Positions 51,310 through 60,174 are shown, numbered from the stretch's first letter. The stretch is DNA of 64,000 bases from an uncultured Bacilli bacterium (GCA_934167465.1 CAKPKR010000003.1:1-64000); one strand, 5' to 3'. The notes: generated from the letters alone by a model not told the origin. Program-made: numbers and translations.

Positions 51310-51318
51310 TTCTTTTTG
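51291..51318. terminator. Bidirectional hairpin terminator
   Basis: AAAGAACTAGA and TCTAGTTCTTT around TGTT, followed by TTG; lies at the end of two convergent genes. Confidence 0.75.
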
Positions 51319-51668
51319 TTTATACCTATCATACTTCCTAGAATAGTTGAAGTAATTAAAATTATGTAATAAAAAACTAATTTCAAATCAAATTTTTGTT
51401 GTAATACTAGTAAATCAAAAATTATTAAAATAAAGGAAATTATTAAACCAAATTTTAATCCTTCTAACCATCCTTTTTTTGAACTTTTTTTGCCTATCAA
51501 TAATCCACCAATAAAATAAGTAATTATGATAATTAAAATCTTAAAGATTGATAATGTCCCTTTACTAAAAATATCAAAATAATTTAGAGTTGTTAAAATT
51601 AAACTAGATATAAAAATAATACCCAACATAATTAGAAAAATAATACCAATATTTTTTAAATATTTCAT
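51306..51668 (-). CDS. TIGR04086/YrzE-like membrane protein
   Basis: A 120-residue protein with four membrane helices (IGIIFLIMLGIIFISSLIL; FKILIIIITYFIGGLLIG; GLKFGLIISFILIIFDLLVL; VFYYIILITSTILGSMIG). The Gly-rich second and fourth helices and the KKSSKKGWLEGLKFG loop match the TIGR04086/YrzE family, of unknown function. Start behind AGGTGAT on the minus strand. Divergent from the DUF421 gene. Confidence 0.75.
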   Translation of the reverse strand: MKYLKNIGIIFLIMLGIIFISSLILTTLNYFDIFSKGTLSIFKILIIIITYFIGGLLIGKKSSKKGWLEGLKFGLIISFILIIFDLLVLQQKFDLKLVFYYIILITSTILGSMIGINKKN

Positions 51669-51740
51669 AAAATCACCTAATAAATAATATGAAATGTATA
51701 AATAATTATTCTTTTAACATAATGATAACAGGTGATATTT

Positions 51741-52370
51741 ATGTATATAGCATTGGCTTTAAAAACTGCAATTCTTTATTTTTTTATTGTTTTGGCATAC
51801 CGAATTATGGGTAAAAAAGAAGTAGGAGAATTAAGTATAATAGATTTAATTGTTACTATTTTAATAGCTGAATTAGCAGCTATTTGTATTGAAAAAGATA
51901 AATCTTCTATAATGGTTTCAATAGTTCCAATTACTATTTTAGTTATAATTCAAGTTGGTATAAGTTTTATTTCATTAAAAAATGAAAGTATTAGAAATTT
52001 TATTGATGGAAAACCAAGTGTGATTATTAAAGATGGTGTTGTTAATTTTAGTGTAATGACAAAATTAAGATATAGTTTAGATGATTTACTTTCGCAATTA
52101 AGAGAAAAAGGAGTTAAAAATATAGATGAAGTTGATTATGCTATATTAGAAAATAGTGGTAATTTATCAATTTTCAAAAATACAAAAGATTATCCGTTAC
52201 CATTAATTTTGGATGGTAAAGTAGATTATGGTGTTTTAAAGGAAATAAAGAAAGATGAGAAATGGTTAAATGCTTTGATAAAAGAAAATAATATAAACAT
52301 CGAAAATATTTTTTATGCCTTCTATACCAAAAATAAAACTTATGTTATAAAAAAAGATGAAGTTTTATAA
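51741..52370 (+). CDS. DUF421 (YetF/YdfS-like) membrane protein
   Basis: A 209-residue protein with three N-terminal membrane helices and a cytoplasmic DUF421 domain. Signatures are YRIMGKKEVGELSIIDLIVTILIAELAA, the GKPSVIIKDGVVN strand and the LRYSLDDLLSQLREKGVKNIDEVDYAILENSGNLSIF block. Function is unknown; relatives are common in spore formers. ATG 51741 follows CAGGTGAT. Confidence 0.88.
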   Translation: MYIALALKTAILYFFIVLAYRIMGKKEVGELSIIDLIVTILIAELAAICIEKDKSSIMVSIVPITILVIIQVGISFISLKNESIRNFIDGKPSVIIKDGVVNFSVMTKLRYSLDDLLSQLREKGVKNIDEVDYAILENSGNLSIFKNTKDYPLPLILDGKVDYGVLKEIKKDEKWLNALIKENNINIENIFYAFYTKNKTYVIKKDEVL

Positions 52371-52560
52371 TTTATCATATAATGGAATTAGTTTGAATTT
52401 GAACTTAAAAAAGTTTCTAAAAACGCGATGGATGTATCAGAAATTGAAGTGTTAAACAAATTTTTGGAATAGTTGTAAAAGAAGTATTAAAATAAGTAAG
52501 ACTACATCAGGTACTAATGAAGTTATAGTTTTAAGTAGTTTTGACTACTTTTTTCTGTAT
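52371..52560 (+). pseudogene. Decayed gene fragments, possibly a surface-family 3' end
   Basis: No intact gene. One frame reads FELKKVSKNAMDVSEIEVLNKFLE before a stop; a later frame reads KTTSGTNEVIVLSS, which resembles the closing strand of family members 4-6 (NGTIVLSH). A hairpin AGTAGTTTTGACTACT with T6 follows at 52533-52556. I read this as remnants, with low confidence. Confidence 0.35.
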
Positions 52561-52615
52561 TGTTTTTTTTATAATGTTTATAATAATAAAAAGATGTAAA
52601 TAAGAAAATATTGTC

Positions 52616-52645
52616 TTGCAATACGTAATACGTTTATTATATAAT
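52616..52645 (+). promoter_or_regulatory. Pilin-class promoter (TTGCAA, spacer 18)
   Basis: TTGCAA (52616-52621), 18-bp spacer, TATAAT (52640-52645), then the leader GAAAGGTAGTAGTGAAGTAG as at 12989. Confidence 0.8.
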
Positions 52646-52672
52646 AAGATAGAAAGGTAGTAGTGAAGTAGT

Positions 52673-54319
52673 ATGAAAAAACAAGGATTTACACTTATTG
52701 AGTTGTTAGCAGTTATCGTAATATTAGCTGTGATAGCTTTAATCGCAACACCAATAATCTTAAATGTAATTGAAGATTCAAAAAAGGGAGCAGCCGAACA
52801 ATCAGTAATCGGATATATAAATGGAATAGAAAATAGTGTATTAGTATCAGAATTAGATAATAATTCATTAGATGATGGAAGTTATAATATAAATGAATTA
52901 AATGTCGAAGTAAAAGGAAATAAACCAAGTAGTGGTAATGTAACATTAGAAAATGGAATAGTAGTAGATGCTGTAATTTGTATGAATGGATATAGAATAA
53001 ATTATGCAAATAGTAAAGCTGAAGTCCAAGGAAAATGTGATGAAGCATTAGTATATAGTGAAGGTATTTTAAATGGAACAGATCCCGTATTAGGTGACAA
53101 TATGATACCAGTCACAATTGAAAAAGATGGAACAGTAAAGTATGCTGATATAAACAAAAAATGGTATAGTTATAGAAATAAAGAATGGGCAAATGCAGTA
53201 ATATTAAATACAAGTAATACTTACAAAGTAGGAGATATAATACCAGAAAGTGAAATTGAATCATATTTTGTATGGATACCTAGATATAAATATAAATTAT
53301 TTAATGTAGATAATACAAGTAAAGATTCAAAGACATATACAATATATACAGATGTACCAAGTAAAGCAGAGGAAATAGAAATAATATTTGAAAATAAAGA
53401 AACAAAAGAAAGTATAGGAACAAAGAATGGAGAATATTTAACCCACCCAGCCTTCACATCATTTGAAAGTAATGGAATGTGGGTAGGAAAGTTTGAAACA
53501 GGCTATAAAGGAGCAACTTCAACTACTTCAGCTCAAGTAAATAGTAATGATTTAAGTAAAGTAATAGTTAAACCTAATGTATATAGTTGGCGAAATATAA
53601 CTATAAATAATATATTCTTAACAAGTTATAATTATAAAAGAAATTTAGATTCACATATGATGAAGAATACCGAATGGGGAGCAGTAGCATACCTATCACA
53701 TTCAAAATATGGAATTAATAATGATATAAGAATAAATAATAATAGTGCATATATAACAGGATATGCCAAGACAGAACAACCAACATGTGGATATACAAAT
53801 AGCAATGAAAATTGTAATAGATTTGAAAGTACATCATTAAATCAAGATGGGACATATACCAAGAGATATAATACGGAAATAGGCTATTTAGCTAGTACAA
53901 CCGGAAATATTACGGGAATCTATGATATGAGTGGTGGGTCACATGAATATGTAGCAGCATATATGGCAGGAAACTTAGGAAGTAGTGGAATAACACCAAC
54001 CGATTATGATTCAAAATACTTTAATGTATATAATGCATCAAGTACACAAACAAGTTATCAATATCGAATTTTAGGAGATGCAACTGGCGAAATGGGACCA
54101 TTTACAAATTTAAAATCAACTGGGAGCAATGGTGTTAAGACAGCATATGTTTCAAGTTGGTACGCTTCCGACGCGAATTTCGTTGACTCTTCTTACCCTT
54201 GGTTCATTCGTGGCATCCATTTCATCGGTGGTGTACTTGCAGGTCAGTTCAACTTCGCTAGGAACACAGGAACTAATAATGGTTATATTGGTTTCCGTTT
54301 AGTTTTAACACCACAATAA
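52673..54319 (+). CDS. Type IV pilin-like protein with hypervariable C-terminal domain (paralogue 2)
   Basis: A 548-residue paralogue of the protein at 13046, with one more residue (Q) before the prepilin site: MKKQG then FTLIELLAVIVILAVIAL. The two are close to identical over long stretches (LVYSEGILNGTDPVLG, FTSFESNGMWVGKFETGYKGA, RILGDATGEMGPFTNLKS), while the last 47 codons before LVLTPQ diverge strongly. A Cys pair in the stalk is kept. No sortase motif is present, so retention as a pilus subunit or pseudopilin is likely. Assembly genes are not in the window. Promoter and leader match 13046. Confidence 0.88.
   Translation: MKKQGFTLIELLAVIVILAVIALIATPIILNVIEDSKKGAAEQSVIGYINGIENSVLVSELDNNSLDDGSYNINELNVEVKGNKPSSGNVTLENGIVVDAVICMNGYRINYANSKAEVQGKCDEALVYSEGILNGTDPVLGDNMIPVTIEKDGTVKYADINKKWYSYRNKEWANAVILNTSNTYKVGDIIPESEIESYFVWIPRYKYKLFNVDNTSKDSKTYTIYTDVPSKAEEIEIIFENKETKESIGTKNGEYLTHPAFTSFESNGMWVGKFETGYKGATSTTSAQVNSNDLSKVIVKPNVYSWRNITINNIFLTSYNYKRNLDSHMMKNTEWGAVAYLSHSKYGINNDIRINNNSAYITGYAKTEQPTCGYTNSNENCNRFESTSLNQDGTYTKRYNTEIGYLASTTGNITGIYDMSGGSHEYVAAYMAGNLGSSGITPTDYDSKYFNVYNASSTQTSYQYRILGDATGEMGPFTNLKSTGSNGVKTAYVSSWYASDANFVDSSYPWFIRGIHFIGGVLAGQFNFARNTGTNNGYIGFRLVLTPQ
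54158..54298 (+). other. Putative variable region (DGR-like) in pilin-like gene 2
   Basis: 141 bases with 64 G or C (about 45%) in an AT-rich gene, gap-free partner of 14528-14668. Residues that change include D/S, R/D, S/Y, N/I, G/I, H/G, L/A, Y/N, all in loops between fixed W, G, F, Q and N residues. Third-position changes are mainly T/C, which a single adenine-mutated template would not produce; two templates or older divergence must be assumed. Confidence 0.6.
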
Positions 54320-54324
54320 AGCAA

Positions 54325-54348
54325 TGTTTAAAAAACATTGTTTTTTTC
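54325..54348 (+). terminator. Rho-independent terminator
   Basis: CAATGTTT and AAACATTG around AAA, followed by T7. The rest of the gap to 54506 is AT-rich; TTAATTTTAAAAATTGACT-like sequence is repeated twice near 54391-54430. Confidence 0.75.
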
Positions 54349-54505
54349 TAAAACTACTAATTTTCTTAGAAACAATAAAAAACTACCTTCAATTTTAAAA
54401 ATTGACTAGATTAATTTTAAAAATTGACTTATAAAATAACAAAATTGGTCATTTTACATTATAAAAAATAAATGATATTCTTTCTTCACCGGAGGAGGAA
54501 TGCTT

Positions 54506-55372
54506 ATGCAAATAGAAAAAAATACATTCTATACTTGTAAATATGATAGACCATTCAAAGAAATATTTTTAAATGAACAAAATAAACATTTATTAAAAGG
54601 ATTATTAGAAACAATACTAAAAACAGAAATTGATAAAATAGAACTAAAGCCAAGCGAATTAAATAGTAATAATATAAATATAAAAAGAAAATATTTAGAT
54701 GCATTAATATATGTAAAAGGTAAAAAAATAGGAATAGAAGTAAATTCAAATGCTGAAGAAAATTATTTAAGACCAAGAAATGCATCATTTATATTTAATA
54801 TATATTCATCACATACATTAGTAAGTGAAACATATGATGAAAAAACCGATATAATTCAAATTAATTTATCATATAACTTAAAAGATAAAAAGAATATAAG
54901 AATATATAAATTAAGAGATGAAGAAGGAAAAGAATATATTGAAAATTTATATATTTACGAAATAAATATGGATTACTATAGGAAACTATGGTACAATAAA
55001 AAAGAAGAAGTAAAAGAAGCAAAATATCTAGTAATGTTAGATTTAGAAGAAAAAGAATTAAAGGAATTTGCAAAAAACGATAGAGAGGTGAATGAATATA
55101 TGGAAAAATTGGAGAATTTAAATAGTAATCCAGAATTTTACCAATATATGACACACGAAGAAGATGAAAGAAAGATACACAACTCTATGATGTATGAAGC
55201 AGAGCAAAAAGGTCTAGAAAAAGGTATAGAACAAGGTTTAGAACAAGGAATTGAAGAAGGAAAAAATGCCGAAAAAATAGCTACAGCGACAAACTTTAAA
55301 AATCTTGGCATAGATATTGAAACTATATCAAAAGCAACTGGTCTATCAAAAGAAGAAATAGAAAAATTATAA
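54506..55372 (+). CDS. Rpn/PD-(D/E)XK nuclease family transposase-like protein
   Basis: A 288-residue protein of the Rpn (recombination-promoting nuclease, PDDEXK_2) family. The start shows YDRPFKEIFLNEQNKHLLKGLLETIL; the nuclease core has D in RKYLDALIYVKGKKIGIEVN with the E in the IEV strand. The C-terminus has the family's Gly-Leu-Glu repeats KGLEKGIEQGLEQGIEEGKN. Rpn proteins cut DNA and raise RecA-independent recombination in vitro and in vivo; some act in phage defence. Two starts are possible (54500, 54506); GGAGGAGG fits 54506. The terminator downstream also appears at the left edge of the window. Confidence 0.85.
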   Translation: MQIEKNTFYTCKYDRPFKEIFLNEQNKHLLKGLLETILKTEIDKIELKPSELNSNNINIKRKYLDALIYVKGKKIGIEVNSNAEENYLRPRNASFIFNIYSSHTLVSETYDEKTDIIQINLSYNLKDKKNIRIYKLRDEEGKEYIENLYIYEINMDYYRKLWYNKKEEVKEAKYLVMLDLEEKELKEFAKNDREVNEYMEKLENLNSNPEFYQYMTHEEDERKIHNSMMYEAEQKGLEKGIEQGLEQGIEEGKNAEKIATATNFKNLGIDIETISKATGLSKEEIEKL

Positions 55373-55373
55373 T

Positions 55374-55401
55374 AAACTTCATTTTAAATAATGAAGTTTT
55401 G
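55374..55401 (+). terminator. Rho-independent terminator after the Rpn-like gene
   Basis: AAACTTCATT and AATGAAGTTT around TTAAAT, identical to 4-31. Confidence 0.75.
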
Positions 55402-55446
55402 TATCTATTAATTTGACAAAAATCATAATACGAACAAAAATTCTAC

Positions 55447-55478
55447 TTGACTTTTACGTCTGGGGGGGGGGGTATGAT
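55447..55478 (+). promoter_or_regulatory. Poly-G promoter, G11, spacer 20 bp
   Basis: TTGACT (55447-55452), ACGTCT, G11 (55462-55472), TATGAT (55473-55478). The longest tract found. Confidence 0.85.
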
Positions 55479-55501
55479 AGTAATGGAAAGTAGGAATCTA
55501 G

Positions 55502-56113
55502 ATGAAAAAAGTAATAAAAAGTAGAATATTTTTAGTAATAATTACGATGATTATATGTATAAGCGGAACATTATATGCAGCTAATACATATAAAGCATCA
55601 GATGTAGTATATAATACCAGTGATGGAACAAGTAAAAATGTAAGTGAAGTCTTAAACGAGTTATATGATAAATCAAATAACAATTCTGATTTAGAATTAA
55701 TATATGATGCAATGGTTTCTAAAGGAGTAACACCATCTAGTAAAAAGATAGATGATATTATAATGGCAATCAAAACAAAGATGGGAGTTTCAACTCATAT
55801 AGCATCTGTTAGATTTGCAAATAGAGCCACTAATAGTTCTTCATATACAAGGGGTAGAATGTATTTATATGACTCTAGTGGGACAGTACTATCATCTAGT
55901 TGGGCAGAAGGATCAGGAGAATCAACAATTTATGGTGAGGATGTTAGAGTCAGTTCTGGTACAATTTTATATGCTGGTTTTTCATCAGCATCTGATAAAA
56001 ATACAAGAGGAATATTGCAGCTTGTTGTTGATGGAAATGTGGTAACATCTGTATTTGTTGAAACAAGCAAAGGAACGTCAAATACTAATAAAATTACAGT
56101 TTTGGATTCTTAA
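55502..56113 (+). CDS. Exported modular surface-family protein (member 9)
   Basis: A 203-residue protein. Export segment and linker (KASDVVYNTSDGTSKNVSEVLNELYDKS) are typical. Residues 62-90 (LELIYDAMVSKGVTPSSKKIDDIIMAIKTK) resemble short segments seen in phage tail-type proteins that use a SpxxxIxxAI repeat. The rest is beta-rich with Ser and Thr (RFANRATNSSSYTRGRMYLYDSSGTVLSSSW, GILQLVVDGNVVTSVFVE). Its promoter has the longest G tract here. A terminator follows and then the oxidoreductase operon. Confidence 0.75.
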   Translation: MKKVIKSRIFLVIITMIICISGTLYAANTYKASDVVYNTSDGTSKNVSEVLNELYDKSNNNSDLELIYDAMVSKGVTPSSKKIDDIIMAIKTKMGVSTHIASVRFANRATNSSSYTRGRMYLYDSSGTVLSSSWAEGSGESTIYGEDVRVSSGTILYAGFSSASDKNTRGILQLVVDGNVVTSVFVETSKGTSNTNKITVLDS

Positions 56114-56114
56114 A

Positions 56115-56145
56115 ATACTAATTATATTAGTATTTCTTTTCTTTA
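56115..56145 (+). terminator. Rho-independent terminator
   Basis: AATACTAATTA and TAATTAGTATT-like arms (ATACTAATTATATTAGTAT), then TTCTTTTC. Confidence 0.7.
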
Positions 56146-56182
56146 AATAGAAAATATGATATATTGTATAAGAGGTGATTAT

Positions 56183-56908
56183 GTGGTAGTACTTATAACA
56201 GGTGGCGCTAAAAATATTGGAAGAAGTATTGCTTTAGAATTTGCTAAAAACGGATATGATGTTGTTATAAATTATAATAGTAGTGAAATGGAAGCAATTG
56301 AACTTAAGGAATTACTAGAAAAAACATATAACATTAGTGCTCTGATAATTAAATGTGATATAAGTAATGAAATAGAAGTAAAAAATATGATCAATAAAAT
56401 AGTTTCAAAATATTCAAAAATAGATGTTTTAGTTAATAATGCTGCTATTGAAATAAATAGTGAATTTGAAGAAAAAACAAAAGAAACATTTAATAAAGTT
56501 TTATCTACTAATTTAGTTGGTACTTTTTTAGTTAGCAAATATGCTAGTTTTTATATGGAAAAAGGATATATTATAAATATATCAAGTAATAATGCTATAA
56601 ATAAGAATGATCCAAATACATTGGAATATGATGCATCAAAAGCTGGTATAATTTCTTTAACACATAATCTCGCTAAAAAACTTTCACCAAATATAAATGT
56701 AAACTGTATTGCTCCAGGTTGGGTTGAAACAAATGAAATAAAAGAACTAGACAAATCACTAGATAATAAATTTATAGAAGAAGAAAGTAAGAAAATTTTA
56801 AAAAGAAGATTTGCTAAAGAAGAAGAAATAGCATCTCTAACTTATTATTTAACAACTAATAATTACATAAATGATACTGTAATAACTATAGATGGAGGTA
56901 GTATCTAA
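56183..56908 (+). CDS. Short-chain dehydrogenase/reductase
   Basis: A 241-residue NAD(P)H-dependent oxidoreductase. The cofactor loop is LITGGAKNIGRSIALEFA, then DVLVNNAAIE, the Asn/Ser region INISSNNA and the YxxxK pair in YDASKAGIISLTH. It ends with the typical NCIAPGWVETNE and TITIDGGS-type strand. FabG-like 3-oxoacyl reduction is possible, but no other fatty-acid gene is near. GTG 56183 is chosen since GAGGTGAT lies upstream and the protein then starts MVVLITGG. Confidence 0.88.
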   Translation: MVVLITGGAKNIGRSIALEFAKNGYDVVINYNSSEMEAIELKELLEKTYNISALIIKCDISNEIEVKNMINKIVSKYSKIDVLVNNAAIEINSEFEEKTKETFNKVLSTNLVGTFLVSKYASFYMEKGYIINISSNNAINKNDPNTLEYDASKAGIISLTHNLAKKLSPNINVNCIAPGWVETNEIKELDKSLDNKFIEEESKKILKRRFAKEEEIASLTYYLTTNNYINDTVITIDGGSI

Positions 56909-58128
56909 TGAACGTACAAGAAAAAGAAATAGAAATAAGAGAAGAATTAAAAAAAATAGATGATATATGTCTATTTAATAGCAAAAAAGTATTAGAATCT
57001 TTCAAAAAGAACAATTTATCTGAGATCCATTTTAATAGTACGACTGGGTATGGATATAATGATTCAGGTAGGGAAACAATTGAGAAAATATATAGTGATA
57101 TCTTTAAAGCAGAAGATGCTTTAGTAAGAAGTCAATTTATTTCAGGCTCACATGCTTTAACTGTAACTCTTTTTGGACTATTAAGACCTAATGACACATT
57201 ACTTTCAATTTCAGGACTTCCTTATGATACTTTACATGAGGTTATTGGAATTAAAGAAAATAAAAGTTCATTAAAATCATTTGGAATAAACTATGAACAA
57301 ATTGACTTAATTGACAATGATTTTGATTACAAACAAATTGAAAAAAAATTAAAAGAAAAAAAGATTAAACTAATTGAAATTCAAAGATCAAAAGGATACT
57401 CAACTAGAAAAAGTATTACTATTGATAAATTAGAAAAAATAATTAATTTCATAAAAAATATTGATAAAGAAGTAATAATTATGATTGATAATTGTTATTG
57501 TGAATTTGTTAATACTAAAGAGCCAATAGAAATAGGTGCGGATATAGCAGTTGGTTCATTAATAAAAAATTTAGGAGCAGGAATTGCTCCAAATGGTGCT
57601 TATGTAGTTGGTAGAAAAGATTTAATTGAATTAGTTAGTGAAAGATTAAATTTACCTGGTGAAGGAAAAGAAGTTGGACCAACTTTAGGAATAAACAAAT
57701 TAATTTTACAAGGGTTATATATGGCTCCAAGTGTAGTTTCAGCTTCACTTAAAACAGCTGTATTAACTAGCAAAGTAATGAATGAATTGGGATATGACGT
57801 AGAACCAAAATATAATGAAGAAAGAGCCGACATTGTGCAAAGTATAATATTTCACAATAAAGAAGATTTAATTAAATATGTGGAAGGAATTCAATTAGGA
57901 TCAGCTGTAGATTCTAATGCGATTCCAATTCCAGTTGATATGCCAGGGTATGATGATCAAGTTATAATGGCATCAGGATCATTTACTCAAGGCTCTTCAA
58001 TTGAACTCTCTTGCGATGGACCAATCAGAGAACCTTTTATAGCATATCAACAAGGTGGTTTAACTTATGAATATGGAAAATTAGGTTTACAATGCGCTGT
58101 AAATAGAATTCTTGAATATAAAAAATAA
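56908..58128 (+). CDS. YnbB-like methionine gamma-lyase family protein
   Basis: A 406-residue PLP-dependent protein of the YnbB (aluminium-resistance, Met_gamma_lyase-related) family. Family marks: NSTTGYGYNDSGRETIEKIYSDIF, QFISGSHALTVTLFGLLRPND, IQRSKGYSTRKSI, and the PLP lysine in ADIAVGSLIKNLGAGIAPNGAYVVG. The end has GSFTQGSSIELSCDGPIREP. Its physiological reaction is unsettled. It starts at the stop base of the SDR gene, so the pair is one operon. Confidence 0.9.
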   Translation: MNVQEKEIEIREELKKIDDICLFNSKKVLESFKKNNLSEIHFNSTTGYGYNDSGRETIEKIYSDIFKAEDALVRSQFISGSHALTVTLFGLLRPNDTLLSISGLPYDTLHEVIGIKENKSSLKSFGINYEQIDLIDNDFDYKQIEKKLKEKKIKLIEIQRSKGYSTRKSITIDKLEKIINFIKNIDKEVIIMIDNCYCEFVNTKEPIEIGADIAVGSLIKNLGAGIAPNGAYVVGRKDLIELVSERLNLPGEGKEVGPTLGINKLILQGLYMAPSVVSASLKTAVLTSKVMNELGYDVEPKYNEERADIVQSIIFHNKEDLIKYVEGIQLGSAVDSNAIPIPVDMPGYDDQVIMASGSFTQGSSIELSCDGPIREPFIAYQQGGLTYEYGKLGLQCAVNRILEYKK

Positions 58129-58157
58129 TTGTGATATACTAAATAATAGGTGATAGT

Positions 58158-58706
58158 ATGGAAAGAAAAAACAATGAATTTATGTTATGGATTGTAATTT
58201 GTACAATAATTGGATTATTTATTTGGCAAATGCCTAATATTGAAAGATTAATATTTGGTAGAGCTAAAAAAGATAAAACGAAAACAGAAGAAAAAACAGA
58301 AGAAAAAAAAGATGAAATTGTAAAAAGCGGTCGAATTACTTGTGGTATGACAGGTAACAATGAAGAAACAGTTGAGTATCAAATATCATATACTGACTCA
58401 AAATTAACAAAAGTAACAGAAATAATTTCAGCAGTTTATGAAACAAATTCAGATGAATATAAAAAGGCTTTAGAAATTTGTAATAATACTGAAAGTAAAT
58501 ATGCTAATCATGATGGATTTACTGCAACTTGTACAAATGATTATTCTGTATTTGAAACAAAGCGTATTTATGATTTGAAAAAATTTAAAGAATTTACCAT
58601 TGATAATAATAATGAAACTGAGATTGTATCTATAGATGTTAGATATAATGAGGATATAGATTCAGTTATAAAAAAATATCAAGAAAAAGGTGCTACATGT
58701 AAATAA
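58158..58706 (+). CDS. Membrane-anchored protein with conserved cysteines
   Basis: A 182-residue protein. One N-terminal membrane helix (about 8-27, FMLWIVICTIIGLFIWQMP) is followed by a Lys/Glu linker (KKDKTKTEEKTEEKKDE) and an extracellular domain of about 130 residues with five Cys (ITCGMTG, EICNNTE, FTATCTND, and GATCK at the end). The fold is unknown; the strand VEYQISYTDSKLTKVTEII suggests a lipoprotein-like DUF1307-type domain, low certainty. It follows the YnbB-like gene by 29 bases. Confidence 0.65.
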   Translation: MERKNNEFMLWIVICTIIGLFIWQMPNIERLIFGRAKKDKTKTEEKTEEKKDEIVKSGRITCGMTGNNEETVEYQISYTDSKLTKVTEIISAVYETNSDEYKKALEICNNTESKYANHDGFTATCTNDYSVFETKRIYDLKKFKEFTIDNNNETEIVSIDVRYNEDIDSVIKKYQEKGATCK

Positions 58707-58735
58707 AATTGATATATAAATATCAATTTTTTCTA
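58707..58735 (+). terminator. Rho-independent terminator
   Basis: AAATTGATAT and ATATCAATTT around ATAA, then TTTC. Confidence 0.75.
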
Positions 58736-58796
58736 TTCAAAGTTTGACATTAATAAATGATGATGCTATACTCTATAAACAGGGGAGTAATGTAAT

Positions 58797-59243
58797 ATGG
58801 AAGTAAAAAGATTAAGATTAAAATTAATTAAAGGAGTTAATTCAGAAGGTGAAATTGTTTATAGTGAACCTTATGATTTAGCAGAAAAAATGGATATAAG
58901 TTTATTACAAAAAATTTTAAAAGAAAAAATTTTTTTCCCAGGATTTGTTTTGGAAAGAAGTTATTTTGAAAAAAATGATTATAATAATGAATATGGAGAA
59001 AATGAATTTCATCCTATACTTGAAGTTGTATATGCAATAGATTATATAGATTCTTTTAAGTTTTTTGATGATGTTTTTTTCAAAACTAAATATCATATAG
59101 TTAAAGATAGCATTTTAGAAGTTAGAAATTACTTAAAAGAAATTTTAATTAATAGTAAGTATGGTATTGATGATACATTAGAATATGTTGTAGAAAGACT
59201 AGAATGTAGTCAAAAAAGAAAAATATTAAAAAAAGTAAAATAA
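58797..59243 (+). CDS. Uncharacterised protein before the infC operon
   Basis: A 148-residue protein not recognised; no membrane segment. It begins MEVKRLRLKLIKGVNSEGEIVYSEPYDL and contains a Phe- and Asp-rich part (EVVYAIDYIDSFKFFDDVFFKTKYHIV), then a helical C-terminus. GGGGAGT precedes the ATG. It stands alone between the 58707 terminator and the infC promoter. Confidence 0.55.
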   Translation: MEVKRLRLKLIKGVNSEGEIVYSEPYDLAEKMDISLLQKILKEKIFFPGFVLERSYFEKNDYNNEYGENEFHPILEVVYAIDYIDSFKFFDDVFFKTKYHIVKDSILEVRNYLKEILINSKYGIDDTLEYVVERLECSQKRKILKKVK

Positions 59244-59260
59244 TTACTATTAATAAGGTA

Positions 59261-59289
59261 TTGACAAGCATATATTATTATTGTATAAT
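59261..59289 (+). promoter_or_regulatory. Consensus promoter of the infC operon
   Basis: TTGACA (59261-59266), 17-bp spacer, TATAAT (59284-59289), a perfect vegetative promoter. Confidence 0.85.
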
Positions 59290-59295
59290 CATTAA

Positions 59296-59418
59296 GAAAT
59301 CAAAAAAAGGAAAGAAGTGTATCCACACTCACCTGAATGCAATTAGCGTTAGGTAAAATGCCAATTATTTTAATATAGTTAGCTATTAGTGGATACATTT
59401 GTGTATTCACTTTTTTAT
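59296..59418 (+). ncRNA. L20-type leader of infC-rpmI-rplT
   Basis: A 120-base leader with GTGTATCCAC and its partner GTGGATACA, the arm pair ATTAGCGTTAGGTAAAATGCC with inner hairpins, and GTGTATTCACTTTTTT before the ribosome binding site. In Bacillota such leaders bind L20 and attenuate the operon. The final GTGTATTCAC with T6 can act as the terminator. Confidence 0.75.
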
Positions 59419-59431
59419 GGAGGTGTCAGGT

Positions 59432-59959
59432 ATCGCAAAGGAAAAAGAATTGTATATTAATGAAAAAATACGTGCTAAAGAAGTAATGGTAATCGGTCCT
59501 AAAGGAGAACAATTAGGAATCAAACCAATAGCTGATGCATTAACATTAGCAAGTTATGCTGGATTTGATTTAGTTATGATAAATAATAATGGTGCAACAC
59601 CTGTTTGTAAAATTATGGATTATAATAAATTCAAATACGAAAATAAGAAAAAACAAAAAGAAAATATAAAAAAACAAAGAGAAAGCAATTTAGAAGTAAA
59701 AGAATATAGATTATCAGTAACTATTGATGTCCATGATTTTAATACACGTATTAAAAATTCATCAAAATACTTAGAAAAAGGTCATAAAGTTAAGATTTCA
59801 ATTAAATTTAAAGGTAGAGAAATGGCTCACCCAGAATTAGGTAGAGAGGTATTAGAAAGATTTGCTAAAGAGGTAGAATCTTTAGCTACTCCAGAATCTT
59901 CTCCTAAAATGGAAGGAAGATTTATGACTATGATGCTTATACCAAATAAAGAAAAATAG
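59432..59959 (+). CDS. infC: Translation initiation factor IF-3, AUC start
   Basis: A 175-residue initiation factor keeping 30S and 50S apart and checking start codons. The N domain has INEKIRAKEVMVIGPKGEQLGIKPIADAL; a basic linker (KKKQKENIKKQRE) leads to the C domain with LSVTIDVHDFNTRIKNSSKYLEKGHKVKISIKFKGREM. GGAGGTG (59419-59425) best fits ATC at 59432, giving IAKEKELYINEK as in homologues. infC typically uses AUU/AUC-type starts for self-control. ATG 59417 would overlap the binding site. Confidence 0.93.
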   Translation: MAKEKELYINEKIRAKEVMVIGPKGEQLGIKPIADALTLASYAGFDLVMINNNGATPVCKIMDYNKFKYENKKKQKENIKKQRESNLEVKEYRLSVTIDVHDFNTRIKNSSKYLEKGHKVKISIKFKGREMAHPELGREVLERFAKEVESLATPESSPKMEGRFMTMMLIPNKEK

Positions 59960-59970
59960 GAGGAATTAAT

Positions 59971-60159
59971 ATGCCAAAACAAAAAACACATAAAGGAATG
60001 GCTAAGGTTTGCAAAGTTAGACCTGGTGGAACAATCAAGATAGGAAAACCTGGAACAAGACATAACACAGGTAAAAAAAGCTCATTATCAAATAGAGCTG
60101 GTAGAAAAGGTAACGGATTAACTCAATCTGATTACAAAAGAATTAAAGATTTTATATAG
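59971..60159 (+). CDS. rpmI: 50S ribosomal protein L35
   Basis: A 62-residue basic protein with the family start MPKQKTHKGMAKVCKVRPGGTI and HNTGKKSSLSNRAGRKG. GGAGG is correctly placed. It is between infC and rplT in the standard order. Confidence 0.97.
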   Translation: MPKQKTHKGMAKVCKVRPGGTIKIGKPGTRHNTGKKSSLSNRAGRKGNGLTQSDYKRIKDFI

Positions 60160-60174
60160 AAAGTAGGGATTTAA

